From Shewanella atlantica (lineage in GTDB: Bacteria > Pseudomonadota > Gammaproteobacteria > Enterobacterales > Shewanellaceae), in NCBI RefSeq assembly GCF_003966265.1, contig NZ_RXNV01000005.1:1-64000 (forward strand): a stretch of DNA of 64,000 nucleotides, in the 5' to 3' direction. The translations under genes and the position numbers were made by a program. Below, piece by piece: positions 46,211 through 53,998 of this stretch; position 1 is the stretch's first letter, and every line of letters starts with the position of its first letter. The notes beneath the pieces were generated by a model, which was given only the letters and a program-made list of their open reading frames with translations, was not told the origin of the DNA and searched no databases.

Positions 46211-46759
46211 TCAGCTCTCAACTCTCAGGTCTATTAGCATAGATTCTTCAAACATATCGGGCGACACCGACAACCCCAACCTGGTTATGGTCTCTTCGAG
46301 CTCTGCGATATCCTGCTCCAATTTGGGCATGGTGAGCGTATTATTATCAAGCAGGTAGACCTGCTTCTGGCTGGTGTAATAAAAACTCAGGGTAATGAAG
46401 GCATCGATGCTATCTGCACCCGCTGCACTTTTGATGCTTTTAAGCTGGCGATAGATTCGGTTATGCAGCGCCTTGAGTCGCCAAACATAATAGACTTCAC
46501 CGAGAAATGGATTGTCTTTGATTCGCCATAGGGCACCGCCACACGCCACGGCGGCTAAGATAACTCCGAGCAAATTGAGATGAAAGTTACCGGTCGACTC
46601 AACATCTCTGCCGGCAGACAGGCTGGTATCGGCTCCGAAGATGGCGATCAACCCGGTACCGAAGACCAGTGACAAAATGATCAAACCAGCGACTAACCCC
46701 ACAGTGACGATATTGAGATTCTTTTTATATATATTCTTATCAATTTCGCGTAACTTCAT
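46211..46759 (-). CDS. membrane protein, DUF3087-like
   Basis: About 182 residues with two membrane segments: IVTVGLVAGLIILSLVFGTG and NLLGVILAAVACGGALW. The start MKLREIDKNIYKK and the helical C-terminal domain fit the DUF3087 family as I recall it. A longer form from 46816 adds 19 residues. The C-terminal half is cytoplasmic by the positive-inside rule. Function unknown. It is divergent from metT, with the MetJ operator in between. Confidence 0.7.
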   Translation of the reverse strand: MKLREIDKNIYKKNLNIVTVGLVAGLIILSLVFGTGLIAIFGADTSLSAGRDVESTGNFHLNLLGVILAAVACGGALWRIKDNPFLGEVYYVWRLKALHNRIYRQLKSIKSAAGADSIDAFITLSFYYTSQKQVYLLDNNTLTMPKLEQDIAELEETITRLGLSVSPDMFEESMLIDLRVES

Positions 46760-46914
46760 ATATTCATGTTCTCTAAGGTACAGGCACAATTCATATCTGC
46801 GCTCAACACTAGCCATAGTATCTCAGGAGAGGCTTAAGACTGAGTAAAATAATGATTGAGTGCACATTTTTGTCTGCAAACAATAAAAACGTACAATTAG
46901 AAGTAAAAACATCT

Positions 46915-46938
46915 AGACGTCTAAATTGACAGACGTCT
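46915..46938. promoter_or_regulatory. MetJ operator: two perfect met boxes
   Basis: AGACGTCT occurs at 46915-46922 and again at 46931-46938, exactly 16 bases apart, with a degenerate third box in the middle. AGACGTCT is the consensus met box bound by MetJ with S-adenosylmethionine, and MetJ binds boxes in contiguous 8-base register. The operator overlaps the predicted promoter of the NhaC-family gene. Confidence 0.88.
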
Positions 46939-46954
46939 ACAAATCTCATATCCT
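46926..46954 (+). promoter_or_regulatory. predicted sigma-70 promoter of metT
   Basis: A perfect -35 box (TTGACA, 46926-46931) and a -10 box (TATCCT, 46949-46954) are separated by 17 bases. The second met box covers the end of the -35 and the spacer, so bound MetJ would block polymerase. Confidence 0.7.
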
Positions 46955-47108
46955 CTCGACTATTGAGATGTACCATTCTGTCATTTTAGGCTCACAGTTA
47001 AGCATTAGTTAAACATTGACTAAACTTTGGTTAACATGAGTTAGATAAGAGATAAAAATGACGGTGTGTTCCAGCTAGGAGGGCTAAGAACCAATGGTTT
47101 GATGAACG

Positions 47109-48482
47109 ATGAAAAGAGAGAACACTTTGACTATTTCGACTAATACCCAAGAAACAGCAGCCAATGGCATTGCCCCTCGCGCCTCATTTGTGGCACTACT
47201 TCCACTTTTTTTATTTCTGGCCCTATTTATTGGTGCCGGCGTCTATTTCCAAAGTCAGGGCGTTGATTTTGCGTTTTATCAACTTCCCAGCGTTATCGCT
47301 ATTTTGCCAGCCATTGTTTTTGCCCTCATCATCTCGAAACAGAAGCTCAATCAAAGCATAGATACCTTTATCGAAGGTATCGGTCATTCAAACATCATCG
47401 CCATGTGCCTTATCTACCTGTTAGCCGGCGCATTTGCATCTGTTGCCAAAGCAACCGGTGGCGTGGATGCAACAGTAGCTCTGGGCTTGTCTCTGGTACC
47501 GTCAAACCTGCTGCTACCCGGCTTCTTCGTCATCGCCGCCTTTATTGCTACCGCCATGGGAACCTCTATGGGGACGATTGCCGCCGTGGCGCCGATAGCG
47601 TTAGGCGTGGCTAACGAAGCCCAGATAGAATTGGCCATAATGGCTGGTGCGGTAATATCAGGTGCTCTGTTTGGTGATAACCTCTCTATCATCTCCGATA
47701 CCACTATTGCAGCGACGCGTACCCAAGGTTGTGAGATGAAAGATAAGTTCAGAGAGAACTTAATCTTCGCCATTCCAGCTTCTATCATCACCTTAATCGT
47801 CTTCACATTAGTCGGTCAGGGACAGGCTGATGTGGCACCTCAAGATATAGATTTCATCAAGGTCATCCCTTACCTCACAATTTTAATCTTGGCGGTATCT
47901 GGCTTAAACGTATTCGTGGTTCTCACCATAGGAATTTTACTCGCTGGCGCCACAGGCTTATTCACCATGGATTATGGTCTGATCCAATTTGGTCAGGATA
48001 TCTATACCGGTTTCACCAACATGCAGGAGATCTTCATTCTCTCTATGCTTGTCGGCGGATTAGCGGCATTGATGCAACAACAGGGCGGTCTTACCTTTGT
48101 CAACGAACAGATTGAAAAGCTGATCACACGTTTCTCTAAGGCAAAAGGCGAAGCATCGACTCGCGCATCGGAGCTGGGTATGGCAGGTATTGTAGCCTTG
48201 ACCAACACCTGTGTGGCCAACAACACAGTGTCTATTGTTGTCACGGGTGACATAGCTAAAGACCTCGCTCAAAAGCATGAGGTGACACCTAAGCGCGCCG
48301 CCAGCATCATGGATATCTTCTCGTGCATAGTGCAGGGGTTAATACCCTATGGTGCACAGGCACTGCTGGTCGCTTCAATCTTTAGCATCTCACCGCTACA
48401 GGCTGTAACTCACGCCTGGTACTGCATGATCTTAGCCGTTGTCGCTATCTCTATCGTCATTTTACGTAAGCGAGTTGCTTAA
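47109..48482 (+). CDS. metT: NhaC-family transporter, predicted methionine transporter MetT
   Basis: A 457-residue inner-membrane transporter with about 11 membrane segments, of the NhaC Na+/H+ antiporter superfamily. Conserved segments include AMGTSMGTIAAVAPIALG and ISGALFGDNLSIISDTTIAA. Two met boxes lie over its promoter, so it is very likely repressed by MetJ; comparative work has assigned MetJ- or S-box-controlled NhaC-type proteins as methionine transporters (MetT). The start is odd. AGGAGGG sits 26 bases before the ATG at 47109 and points instead at a two-codon ORF (47094) followed by a 13-codon ORF (47102) that overlaps metT. A TTG at 47124 with AGAGAG upstream is an alternative start. 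Confidence 0.85.
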   Translation: MKRENTLTISTNTQETAANGIAPRASFVALLPLFLFLALFIGAGVYFQSQGVDFAFYQLPSVIAILPAIVFALIISKQKLNQSIDTFIEGIGHSNIIAMCLIYLLAGAFASVAKATGGVDATVALGLSLVPSNLLLPGFFVIAAFIATAMGTSMGTIAAVAPIALGVANEAQIELAIMAGAVISGALFGDNLSIISDTTIAATRTQGCEMKDKFRENLIFAIPASIITLIVFTLVGQGQADVAPQDIDFIKVIPYLTILILAVSGLNVFVVLTIGILLAGATGLFTMDYGLIQFGQDIYTGFTNMQEIFILSMLVGGLAALMQQQGGLTFVNEQIEKLITRFSKAKGEASTRASELGMAGIVALTNTCVANNTVSIVVTGDIAKDLAQKHEVTPKRAASIMDIFSCIVQGLIPYGAQALLVASIFSISPLQAVTHAWYCMILAVVAISIVILRKRVA

Positions 48483-48520
48483 TAGCAGCTTTGCTTACTG
48501 CAGTGAGCTAACCACACAAG

Positions 48521-48548
48521 AAAAGAGAAGGCTACGGCCTTCTCTTTT
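48521..48548 (+). terminator. rho-independent terminator of metT
   Basis: A 12-bp stem (AAAAGAGAAGGC / GCCTTCTCTTTT) with a TACG loop, followed by T. Confidence 0.9.
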
Positions 48549-48612
48549 TTGTGCTCATAATCCTTCGCTACTAGTCCTTATCTTGACGCCCTTAGCTGGT
48601 AGTCCTTAAACA

Positions 48613-48636
48613 TTCGTGGCTAAAGCCACTCCTACA
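48613..48636. repeat. REP-like hairpin, copy 2
   Basis: TTCGTGGCTAAAGCCACTCC-TACA differs from copy 1 at 40381 by two changes that keep the stem paired (GTGGCT / AGCCAC). Confidence 0.75.
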
Positions 48637-48841
48637 TAGAGAGCATCGTAGCTTATACCTATAGTGGTATTGAAGATGTGGCCAAAATAGGGCACCTTAT
48701 GGGGATAATTCAGCTAGACTCTTTGTTGTATCCCAGTCTCTTGGACAAGAGTTTTACAAGAGTCTTTATACCAGAGTCTGGTCTATTAGGGTCGACTACC
48801 AGATCAATAGTGGGTCATCTCAGCTAACCCGTTATAGCTAA

Positions 48842-48883
48842 GTTGAAACAGATAAGCTGAAACAGATAAGCTGAAACAGATAA
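48842..48883. repeat. 14-base tandem repeat (2 x 7), three units
   Basis: GCTGAAACAGATAA is repeated three times (the first copy has GTTG). The unit is twice seven bases. The surrounding 48549-48913 holds no gene I can support apart from the possible RNA discussed with the next terminator. Confidence 0.85.
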
Positions 48884-48913
48884 GGATATCGGGTCTCTAT
48901 AAAGAGATTGAGT

Positions 48914-48941
48914 AAAGGAGTGCATCTCGCTGCACTCCTTT
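48914..48941 (+). terminator. strong terminator with no gene before it
   Basis: An 11-bp stem (AAAGGAGTGCA / TGCACTCCTTT) with a 6-base loop is followed by a T tract. It lies 26 bases before the next start codon and some 370 bases after the metT terminator. It must end an RNA that starts in 48549-48913, or act as an attenuator for the gene at 48967. Confidence 0.8.
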
Positions 48942-48966
48942 TTTATTATTCACCCGTTATAAGAAA

Positions 48967-49674
48967 ATGAGTGCAAACTCAATGCAGACAGATCTGAACC
49001 TCCACTCTACCCACTATGATCTACACCGCTTAGTGATCTGGATGATTTTAGCCGGCGCACTGGTGACCTCTGCTGGCATCTCTATCTCTGTCTGGGCCGA
49101 ATACCAAAGAATTGGTGTCGAAGTGTTTTTCAGACGTGCCGATCTGCTGGGAGACTATATTCATTCGCCTCTGGCTTACGTCTATAACATGTCCCTGATC
49201 AGCGCTGGCTCCTGCATTTTATTGGCCATGTATGGTCTGTATCAACTCAAACTCGGCGACTTTAGCCATTACCTCTCACTTTCAGGCTTCTGGGTGGGAC
49301 TCTCAATTATCCTGATTGGTGTATTTCCTATCAACTACCTTTATGAGCACAGGCTGGTATCGACCAGCTTCTTAATAGGTACATTTGTGCTTCACCTGCT
49401 TACCATCAGTATGCGAATAAATCACAAAGAGCTATGCTCAAACCCACTTTTTATATTAGCTATTTTGGGATTTATCAGTGCCTCAGGGCTTATCTATCAG
49501 CTCGACTGGAGCCTGCTTGACTTTCAACCCTGCTCCCATGGAAAATCAGAGGTCTGCTGGGTTGCGCTCAATATGTGGTTTCAGACCAATGTCACTATGC
49601 TGTGGTGCGTCTTGCTAGCATTTAATGTTAAAAAGCTGGCCGAACAAAATGCAAAGATGCAGGCGTCTGATTAA
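48967..49674 (+). CDS. integral membrane protein, DUF998-like
   Basis: A 235-residue protein with about six membrane segments, including LVIWMILAGALVTSAGISISV, LISAGSCILLAMYGLYQL and FWVGLSIILIGVFPINYLYEH. This layout resembles the DUF998 family. The ribosome binding site is weak. A strong terminator just upstream may control its expression by attenuation. Two Cys (QPCSHGKSEVCW) near the C terminus lie between the last membrane segments and could form a disulfide. Function unknown. Confidence 0.7.
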   Translation: MSANSMQTDLNLHSTHYDLHRLVIWMILAGALVTSAGISISVWAEYQRIGVEVFFRRADLLGDYIHSPLAYVYNMSLISAGSCILLAMYGLYQLKLGDFSHYLSLSGFWVGLSIILIGVFPINYLYEHRLVSTSFLIGTFVLHLLTISMRINHKELCSNPLFILAILGFISASGLIYQLDWSLLDFQPCSHGKSEVCWVALNMWFQTNVTMLWCVLLAFNVKKLAEQNAKMQASD

Positions 49675-49831
49675 TCCCGGTCAACGGGTCATTTAAATGC
49701 TAGACTCATCGACAAACTATAATCCCCTCCCTTTTCGACAGGCTAGATGACTTCGTCTTCAATCATTTCAGTGGCAATCATTTCACCGACAAGCATTTCA
49801 GAGGCGAATACTTCTATGGAAACGACTATCT

Positions 49832-50560
49832 ATGGAGGCGACTATCAGGCTCGCTAAATATCTGGCTCTAACAGGCCTGTGCTCACGCAGAACCGCGACA
49901 CGCTACATTCGCGATGGCCTGATCACGATTGACGGGCGCTTAGCCAATCATATCGACACAGTCACACTCATCGAGACGCCCGATGGCGCATTCTGCAGAG
50001 AGTCACTTCTGTTCGAAGGCATTGCGGTTGCGGGCATAGAGCCGAAACAATATTGGATACTCAACAAGTCCGTCGGTACAGATTGCCGCCTATTGCCCTG
50101 CGATCCCGATTCACTCGTTCACCTTTTACCAGAAAGCCCCAGACTCTACCCGGTTGGCCGTTTAGATAAGGACTCCCGTGGTTTGCTGCTACTCACTAAC
50201 GATGGCGAGCTGACTCAGAAACTGATGCATCCCGACTTTGGTCATACAAAAACCTATCGGGTGCGGGTCGACCGCCCCTATGAAGATGAGTTTCTACACC
50301 AGATGGCTCAGGGAGTCAGCTATAAAGATGTCACCACACTAGCCTGCAAGATGAGTAGGCTGAGTGCAGACAGATTTGAGATAGTACTTACCCAGGGGCT
50401 AAACCGACAGATACGTCGTATGAGTCAGGCACTGGGCTACAAGGTCATCGACCTCAAACGAATCAAGATCCAGAGTCTGGAACTGGGCACACTTAACGAG
50501 GGTGAGATGCGGCCACTGACTGAGGCTGAAATATCAACCCTTAGATCAGCCTTGGAATGA
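49832..50560 (+). CDS. pseudouridine synthase of the RsuA/RluB/E/F family, RluF-like
   Basis: A 242-residue enzyme with an N-terminal S4 RNA-binding domain (LAKYLALTGLCSRRTATRYI) and a catalytic domain. The catalytic Asp is in VGRLDKDSRGLLLLTNDG. QGLNRQIRRM is the family's second signature. The S4 domain and VGRLDKDS favour RluF, which modifies 23S rRNA and tRNA-Tyr in E. coli, but the long C-terminal tail of RluF is missing. RluB and RluE remain possible. The ATG has no clear ribosome binding site. The 18 bases before it partly repeat the bases after it (ATGGAAACGACTATC and ATGGAGGCGACTATC). Confidence 0.85.
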   Translation: MEATIRLAKYLALTGLCSRRTATRYIRDGLITIDGRLANHIDTVTLIETPDGAFCRESLLFEGIAVAGIEPKQYWILNKSVGTDCRLLPCDPDSLVHLLPESPRLYPVGRLDKDSRGLLLLTNDGELTQKLMHPDFGHTKTYRVRVDRPYEDEFLHQMAQGVSYKDVTTLACKMSRLSADRFEIVLTQGLNRQIRRMSQALGYKVIDLKRIKIQSLELGTLNEGEMRPLTEAEISTLRSALE

Positions 50561-50593
50561 AGGCTGATTACATTTTCTCTGTAAACTGTTGGT

Positions 50594-50785
50594 GTTGAGT
50601 GGAGTGCTTGAAGGCCGTACCTTCATGGCTATCTAACGCCTGCCCGGCGAGGGAATGTGTGGACACTTCTTCGGGCCGCTGTGAAGCCATTCATGGCCGC
50701 TTAACGAAAACATCCTTGTTTTCGATACCCTCAGACGCATCCACACCTGGGTATTCAAGAAAAGTTCTCTCTTCGATTCGGCTTT
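50594..50785 (+). repeat. interspersed repeat family 1, copy 3
   Basis: This copy joins the features of the other two. It has TATCTAACGC-TGCCCGGCGAGGGA and GTGTGGACACTTCT, as in copy 1, and CTTAACGAAAACATCC-TGTTTTCGATACCCTCA, as in copy 2. It ends with CCACACC and TCTTCGATT. It is therefore the best representative of the family. Confidence 0.8.
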
Positions 50786-50927
50786 ACCCGCTAAATATCA
50801 TCTCTTTGTGAAATCCAGTAAAGTCTTATGCAGACCTCATAAACACCCACACATCTTTTTACCGAACAGTTTCAAGTATTGTTTCTTCAAGAAATAAAAA
50901 ATAATCCTTTGGAGCAAAGAGTTGCAG

Positions 50928-51017
50928 ATGGTAGCTTTACCTAATAATAAAGCAGCCAAGAACGTTATCGAGCTGCTGTTGAATAAGCGTTATACGTTCA
51001 GGGAAGATATAATATGA
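50928..51017 (+). CDS. possible 29-residue ORF coupled to the next gene
   Basis: A 30-codon frame whose TGA overlaps the next ATG as ATGA, the arrangement of translationally coupled genes. GGAG lies 14 bases before the ATG, which is long. The peptide begins MVALPNNKAAKNVIELLLNK, with no signal or membrane segment. It could be a leader, or the tail of a gene cut by the repeat just upstream. Confidence 0.35.
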   Translation: MVALPNNKAAKNVIELLLNKRYTFREDII

Positions 51018-51475
51018 GTTATCTTAGATTAGTCTTATTGAGTATGTGCTTAGCGACTTGTTATTACTCACTGACCATTACCGCTATAGGGATCGCAGCG
51101 GCTGATAAAATATTTTGGTGGTTTGAATGGAAAGATAATTTTCATTTTTATCATATAGCACAAAATTTTATTGGTATTGGCCTAGCAGCTTTAATTCCAG
51201 CCTACCTTGTACACAGTTATGAATCAGATAAAAGATGGGTAAGTATTGGAATAGTAATTTTTATATCAATGCTTTTACAAGGTAATATTAACTATGCACC
51301 TTGGGATCCACTTGGAATAGTTAGGTTTTTTAAAGGTACACTGTATTATGGTGATATTGGCTCGGTTGGTATATTTTTAGAAATATTGTTTATGCCCATC
51401 CTTTGGCTTTTGGTATTTGGCAAACGAACTAAGTACCAAACCAGCCCAGTGCACCCAGCTCAAAAAGATATTTGA
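51014..51475 (+). CDS. hypothetical integral membrane protein
   Basis: A 153-residue protein I do not recognise, with about four membrane segments (LVLLSMCLATCYYSLTITAI, FIGIGLAALIPAYLVH, WVSIGIVIFISMLLQ and FLEILFMPILWLLVFG). The region 50800-51475 is visibly richer in A and T than its neighbours, which hints at transfer or relaxed selection. Its ATG overlaps the stop of the small upstream frame. No function can be proposed. Confidence 0.6.
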   Translation: MSYLRLVLLSMCLATCYYSLTITAIGIAAADKIFWWFEWKDNFHFYHIAQNFIGIGLAALIPAYLVHSYESDKRWVSIGIVIFISMLLQGNINYAPWDPLGIVRFFKGTLYYGDIGSVGIFLEILFMPILWLLVFGKRTKYQTSPVHPAQKDI

Positions 51476-51518
51476 AACTTGTTATCTGACAAGTAAAACC
51501 CTGAGGGGTAAAAAAACA

Positions 51519-51542
51519 AAACGGGCACAAAAGTGCCCGTTT
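51519..51542. terminator. terminator shared by the membrane protein gene and the S46 peptidase gene
   Basis: A 10-bp stem (AAACGGGCAC / GTGCCCGTTT) with an AAAA loop is flanked on the left by A-rich sequence, giving a T tract on the minus strand. It serves the minus-strand peptidase gene best. Confidence 0.8.
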
Positions 51543-51557
51543 ATACTTGATCAAGCC

Positions 51558-51585
51558 CGAAACTCGAAACTCAAATCTCGAACCT
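51558..51585. repeat. heptanucleotide tandem repeat (CGAAACT), four units
   Basis: Two perfect CGAAACT units and two variants (CAAATCT, CGAACCT) lie between the terminator and the end of the peptidase gene. Confidence 0.75.
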
Positions 51586-51597
51586 AGCCACTGATGG

Positions 51598-53754
51598 CTA
51601 GTGCACGATCTCCATCTCGGCTAACAAGTTATCTGCATTGTCCAGATACTTCATTACCCAAAGCATGTAGCGGCTATCGATCTGAATAGAGCGGTTTGTC
51701 TCAGGATCGTAACCCCAATCACCGATGATACTTTCATATACACCATCGAACAGCAGACCAACTAACTCGGCGCGACCATTCAGCGTCGGCGAACCTGAGT
51801 TACCACCTGTGGTATCTAAGGTCGACAGGAAGTTAACCGGTACAGAGTCCAGAGATTTCACGTAGAAATCGCCATACTGCTTCTGCTTGATCAGCTCCAG
51901 TTGCTTAGATGGCGCATCGAAAGGACTTACGCCCGTATCTTTAGCCAGGATCCCCTCTAAACGTGTGAATGGCACAGCCTGCAGACCGTCCTGAGGCGAG
52001 TAACCTTTCACATGACCAACAGACACACGCAGGCTTGAGTTAGCATCGGCGTATACAGGCTTACCCAGCTCTGTGTTATACGCGATAATGGCATCCATAT
52101 ACTGAGGACGCACCTTCATCAGCTTACCCGCAAGCTCTTTATCTTTCTTCTCTTGCTTCATGTCCGTGTCATACATGGCAACGGCAAACTTGATGAAAGG
52201 ATCATTAGACGCTTTAAAATCGGCAACCGACTTATCTAACCAAGCCAGACGGGTATCCATTTCACCGAGTTTAGTCTTGGCATACATCTTATCTAACGTC
52301 TTAGACAGTTTCTTTTCATCCAGTTTCTTACCTATACCGAACACTTTATCTAAGGCAGTGATACGCTCACCGGCTGGCAATACGGCATAACGCTTCAACA
52401 GATCGAACAATACTGCCTTATCGACACTGGCTGCATAACGACGATCGATACGCTCCATCGAAGACTTGAAGCGGATCATGTCACGTTCCTGATAACCCGG
52501 CTCACGCGCCATATCATCAAGCTGCTTCTCATTGGCAAGGCGATATAGCTTACGTGCAGTAGGCACCATAGTCGTGTAACGGATGTAGCCTAAGATGATA
52601 TCGCGTGCCTGATGCTCCTGCCCCTCTGCAATCAGCTTATCCAGCTCAGCCAGCGTCTTACCGTATTGTTGCTGACGCTTACTGTCTTTGCTGATCCAGT
52701 TAGCCAACTCTGACTCACGACCCTTACGGTCGTCCAGCATAGTCGATTTACCGTAAAACTCGATCATTGAGGTGAAGTTCTTGGCATAGTTAGCCAGACC
52801 CGCGATCAGGCTCTCATACTTGATGCGCTCGTCACTGCCTTCTGGCGCAGTTTCTTTGATGATCTCGATAAAACGTTCGCGCAGCATCTTACCTTCAGGG
52901 TATGCCCACTCAAACTGATTCTCGACTTCATTGGCGGTGCGGTAGCGGTTAGTACGACCAGGATAACCGGCAACCATGACAAAATCGCCATCGCTGACGC
53001 CCTTAGCCGACACCTTCAGGAAGCTCTTTGGCTCGTAGGGTACGTTGTCTTTACTGAAATCGGCAGGCTTGCCCTGCTTAGATACGTAACCACGGTAGAA
53101 AGAGAAGTCACCGGTGTGACGAGGCCACATCCAGTTATCGATATCCCCGCCGTATTTACCCACGCTTGCCGCCGGGTTATAAACCAGACGCACATCGCGG
53201 ATCTCAAGCTGCTTAACCAGGTAATACTCCAGGCCACCATGGAAACTATAGACCTGACAACGATAACCATCTTCGGCTTCACATTCGGCAACTAAAGATT
53301 TCTCCTTATGCTCTATGCCCTGATAAAAATCATTACCAACCTTGCTCTCTAACCCTTTCTTAACCTTGTCTGTCACATTGGTGACAGCTTCGGTGACATA
53401 GATACGGGAACCAGGAGTTGCCTGTAACTCTTCGCCATATGACTTAGCCAGGAAACCATCTTTAAGCAGGTTTTTCTCGGGAGTCGAGTTGTACTGAATC
53501 GAGCCATAGGCACAGTGATGGTTAGTCACAGCAAGGCCTTTAGGCGAGACAAATGAAGCGGTGCAACCACCCAGGCTGATCACGGCATTCATCGGGAATT
53601 CGGTTAATTTAGAGATCGATTTTGCATCTATCTCTAACCCTTTAGCCTTAAGCTCATCTGCTAAGGCAGGTAGTTGGTATGGTTGCCACATACCTTCATC
53701 GGCTTGAGCACCGAAAGAGGCGGCGACAGCTACAGTAAGAAGCCATTTTTTCAT
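51598..53754 (-). CDS. S46 family dipeptidyl-peptidase, DPP7-like
   Basis: A 718-residue periplasmic serine peptidase with a signal peptide (MKKWLLTVAVAASFGAQA). S46 enzymes release dipeptides from peptide N termini. The catalytic triad is visible as VTNHHC (His80), DIDNWMWPRHTGDF (Asp, near residue 210) and GNSGSP (Ser653). The P1 specificity position, which is Arg in DPP11 and Gly in DPP7, lies in LLFDGVYES (Gly671). That predicts a preference for hydrophobic residues over Asp or Glu. Two Cys early in the mature chain and two in VAECEAEDGYRCQV may form disulfides. It should feed external peptides into the cell, working with peptide transporters found elsewhere. Confidence 0.92.
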   Translation of the reverse strand: MKKWLLTVAVAASFGAQADEGMWQPYQLPALADELKAKGLEIDAKSISKLTEFPMNAVISLGGCTASFVSPKGLAVTNHHCAYGSIQYNSTPEKNLLKDGFLAKSYGEELQATPGSRIYVTEAVTNVTDKVKKGLESKVGNDFYQGIEHKEKSLVAECEAEDGYRCQVYSFHGGLEYYLVKQLEIRDVRLVYNPAASVGKYGGDIDNWMWPRHTGDFSFYRGYVSKQGKPADFSKDNVPYEPKSFLKVSAKGVSDGDFVMVAGYPGRTNRYRTANEVENQFEWAYPEGKMLRERFIEIIKETAPEGSDERIKYESLIAGLANYAKNFTSMIEFYGKSTMLDDRKGRESELANWISKDSKRQQQYGKTLAELDKLIAEGQEHQARDIILGYIRYTTMVPTARKLYRLANEKQLDDMAREPGYQERDMIRFKSSMERIDRRYAASVDKAVLFDLLKRYAVLPAGERITALDKVFGIGKKLDEKKLSKTLDKMYAKTKLGEMDTRLAWLDKSVADFKASNDPFIKFAVAMYDTDMKQEKKDKELAGKLMKVRPQYMDAIIAYNTELGKPVYADANSSLRVSVGHVKGYSPQDGLQAVPFTRLEGILAKDTGVSPFDAPSKQLELIKQKQYGDFYVKSLDSVPVNFLSTLDTTGGNSGSPTLNGRAELVGLLFDGVYESIIGDWGYDPETNRSIQIDSRYMLWVMKYLDNADNLLAEMEIVH

Positions 53755-53877
53755 TATATTAAGTCCGTTTTGAATTATTATTCGATCAATTTGCTTGTGT
53801 TGCTTTTGTTGATTGCGTTGATTGTGTTGCGAATTATTGCCTTATACCGATTGGTATTACTAAAAACCGGGCAAAAA

Positions 53878-53916
53878 AAAGCCGAGTCCGATATTTTCAT
53901 ATTCGAACTCGACTTT
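53878..53916 (-). terminator. terminator of the TyrP-type permease gene
   Basis: An imperfect stem of about 16 bp (AAAGCCGAGT-CGATAT with its partner) is followed on the minus strand by eight T. A TACC-ATTGGTAT palindrome of repeat family 2 lies just beyond (about 53843-53860). Confidence 0.75.
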
Positions 53917-53998
53917 ATCATAAGCGGCCATAGTTACGACAGCCCTTGAATTATTCCCTTACAAAGCTACAAGCTTGTACGGGCCGATAGGGCGTCAC

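Noticed and set aside
50599..50811. A 70-codon frame after the pseudouridine synthase gene
   Set aside because: It lies within repeat family 1 copy 3, and the corresponding region in the other copies is not open in the same frame.
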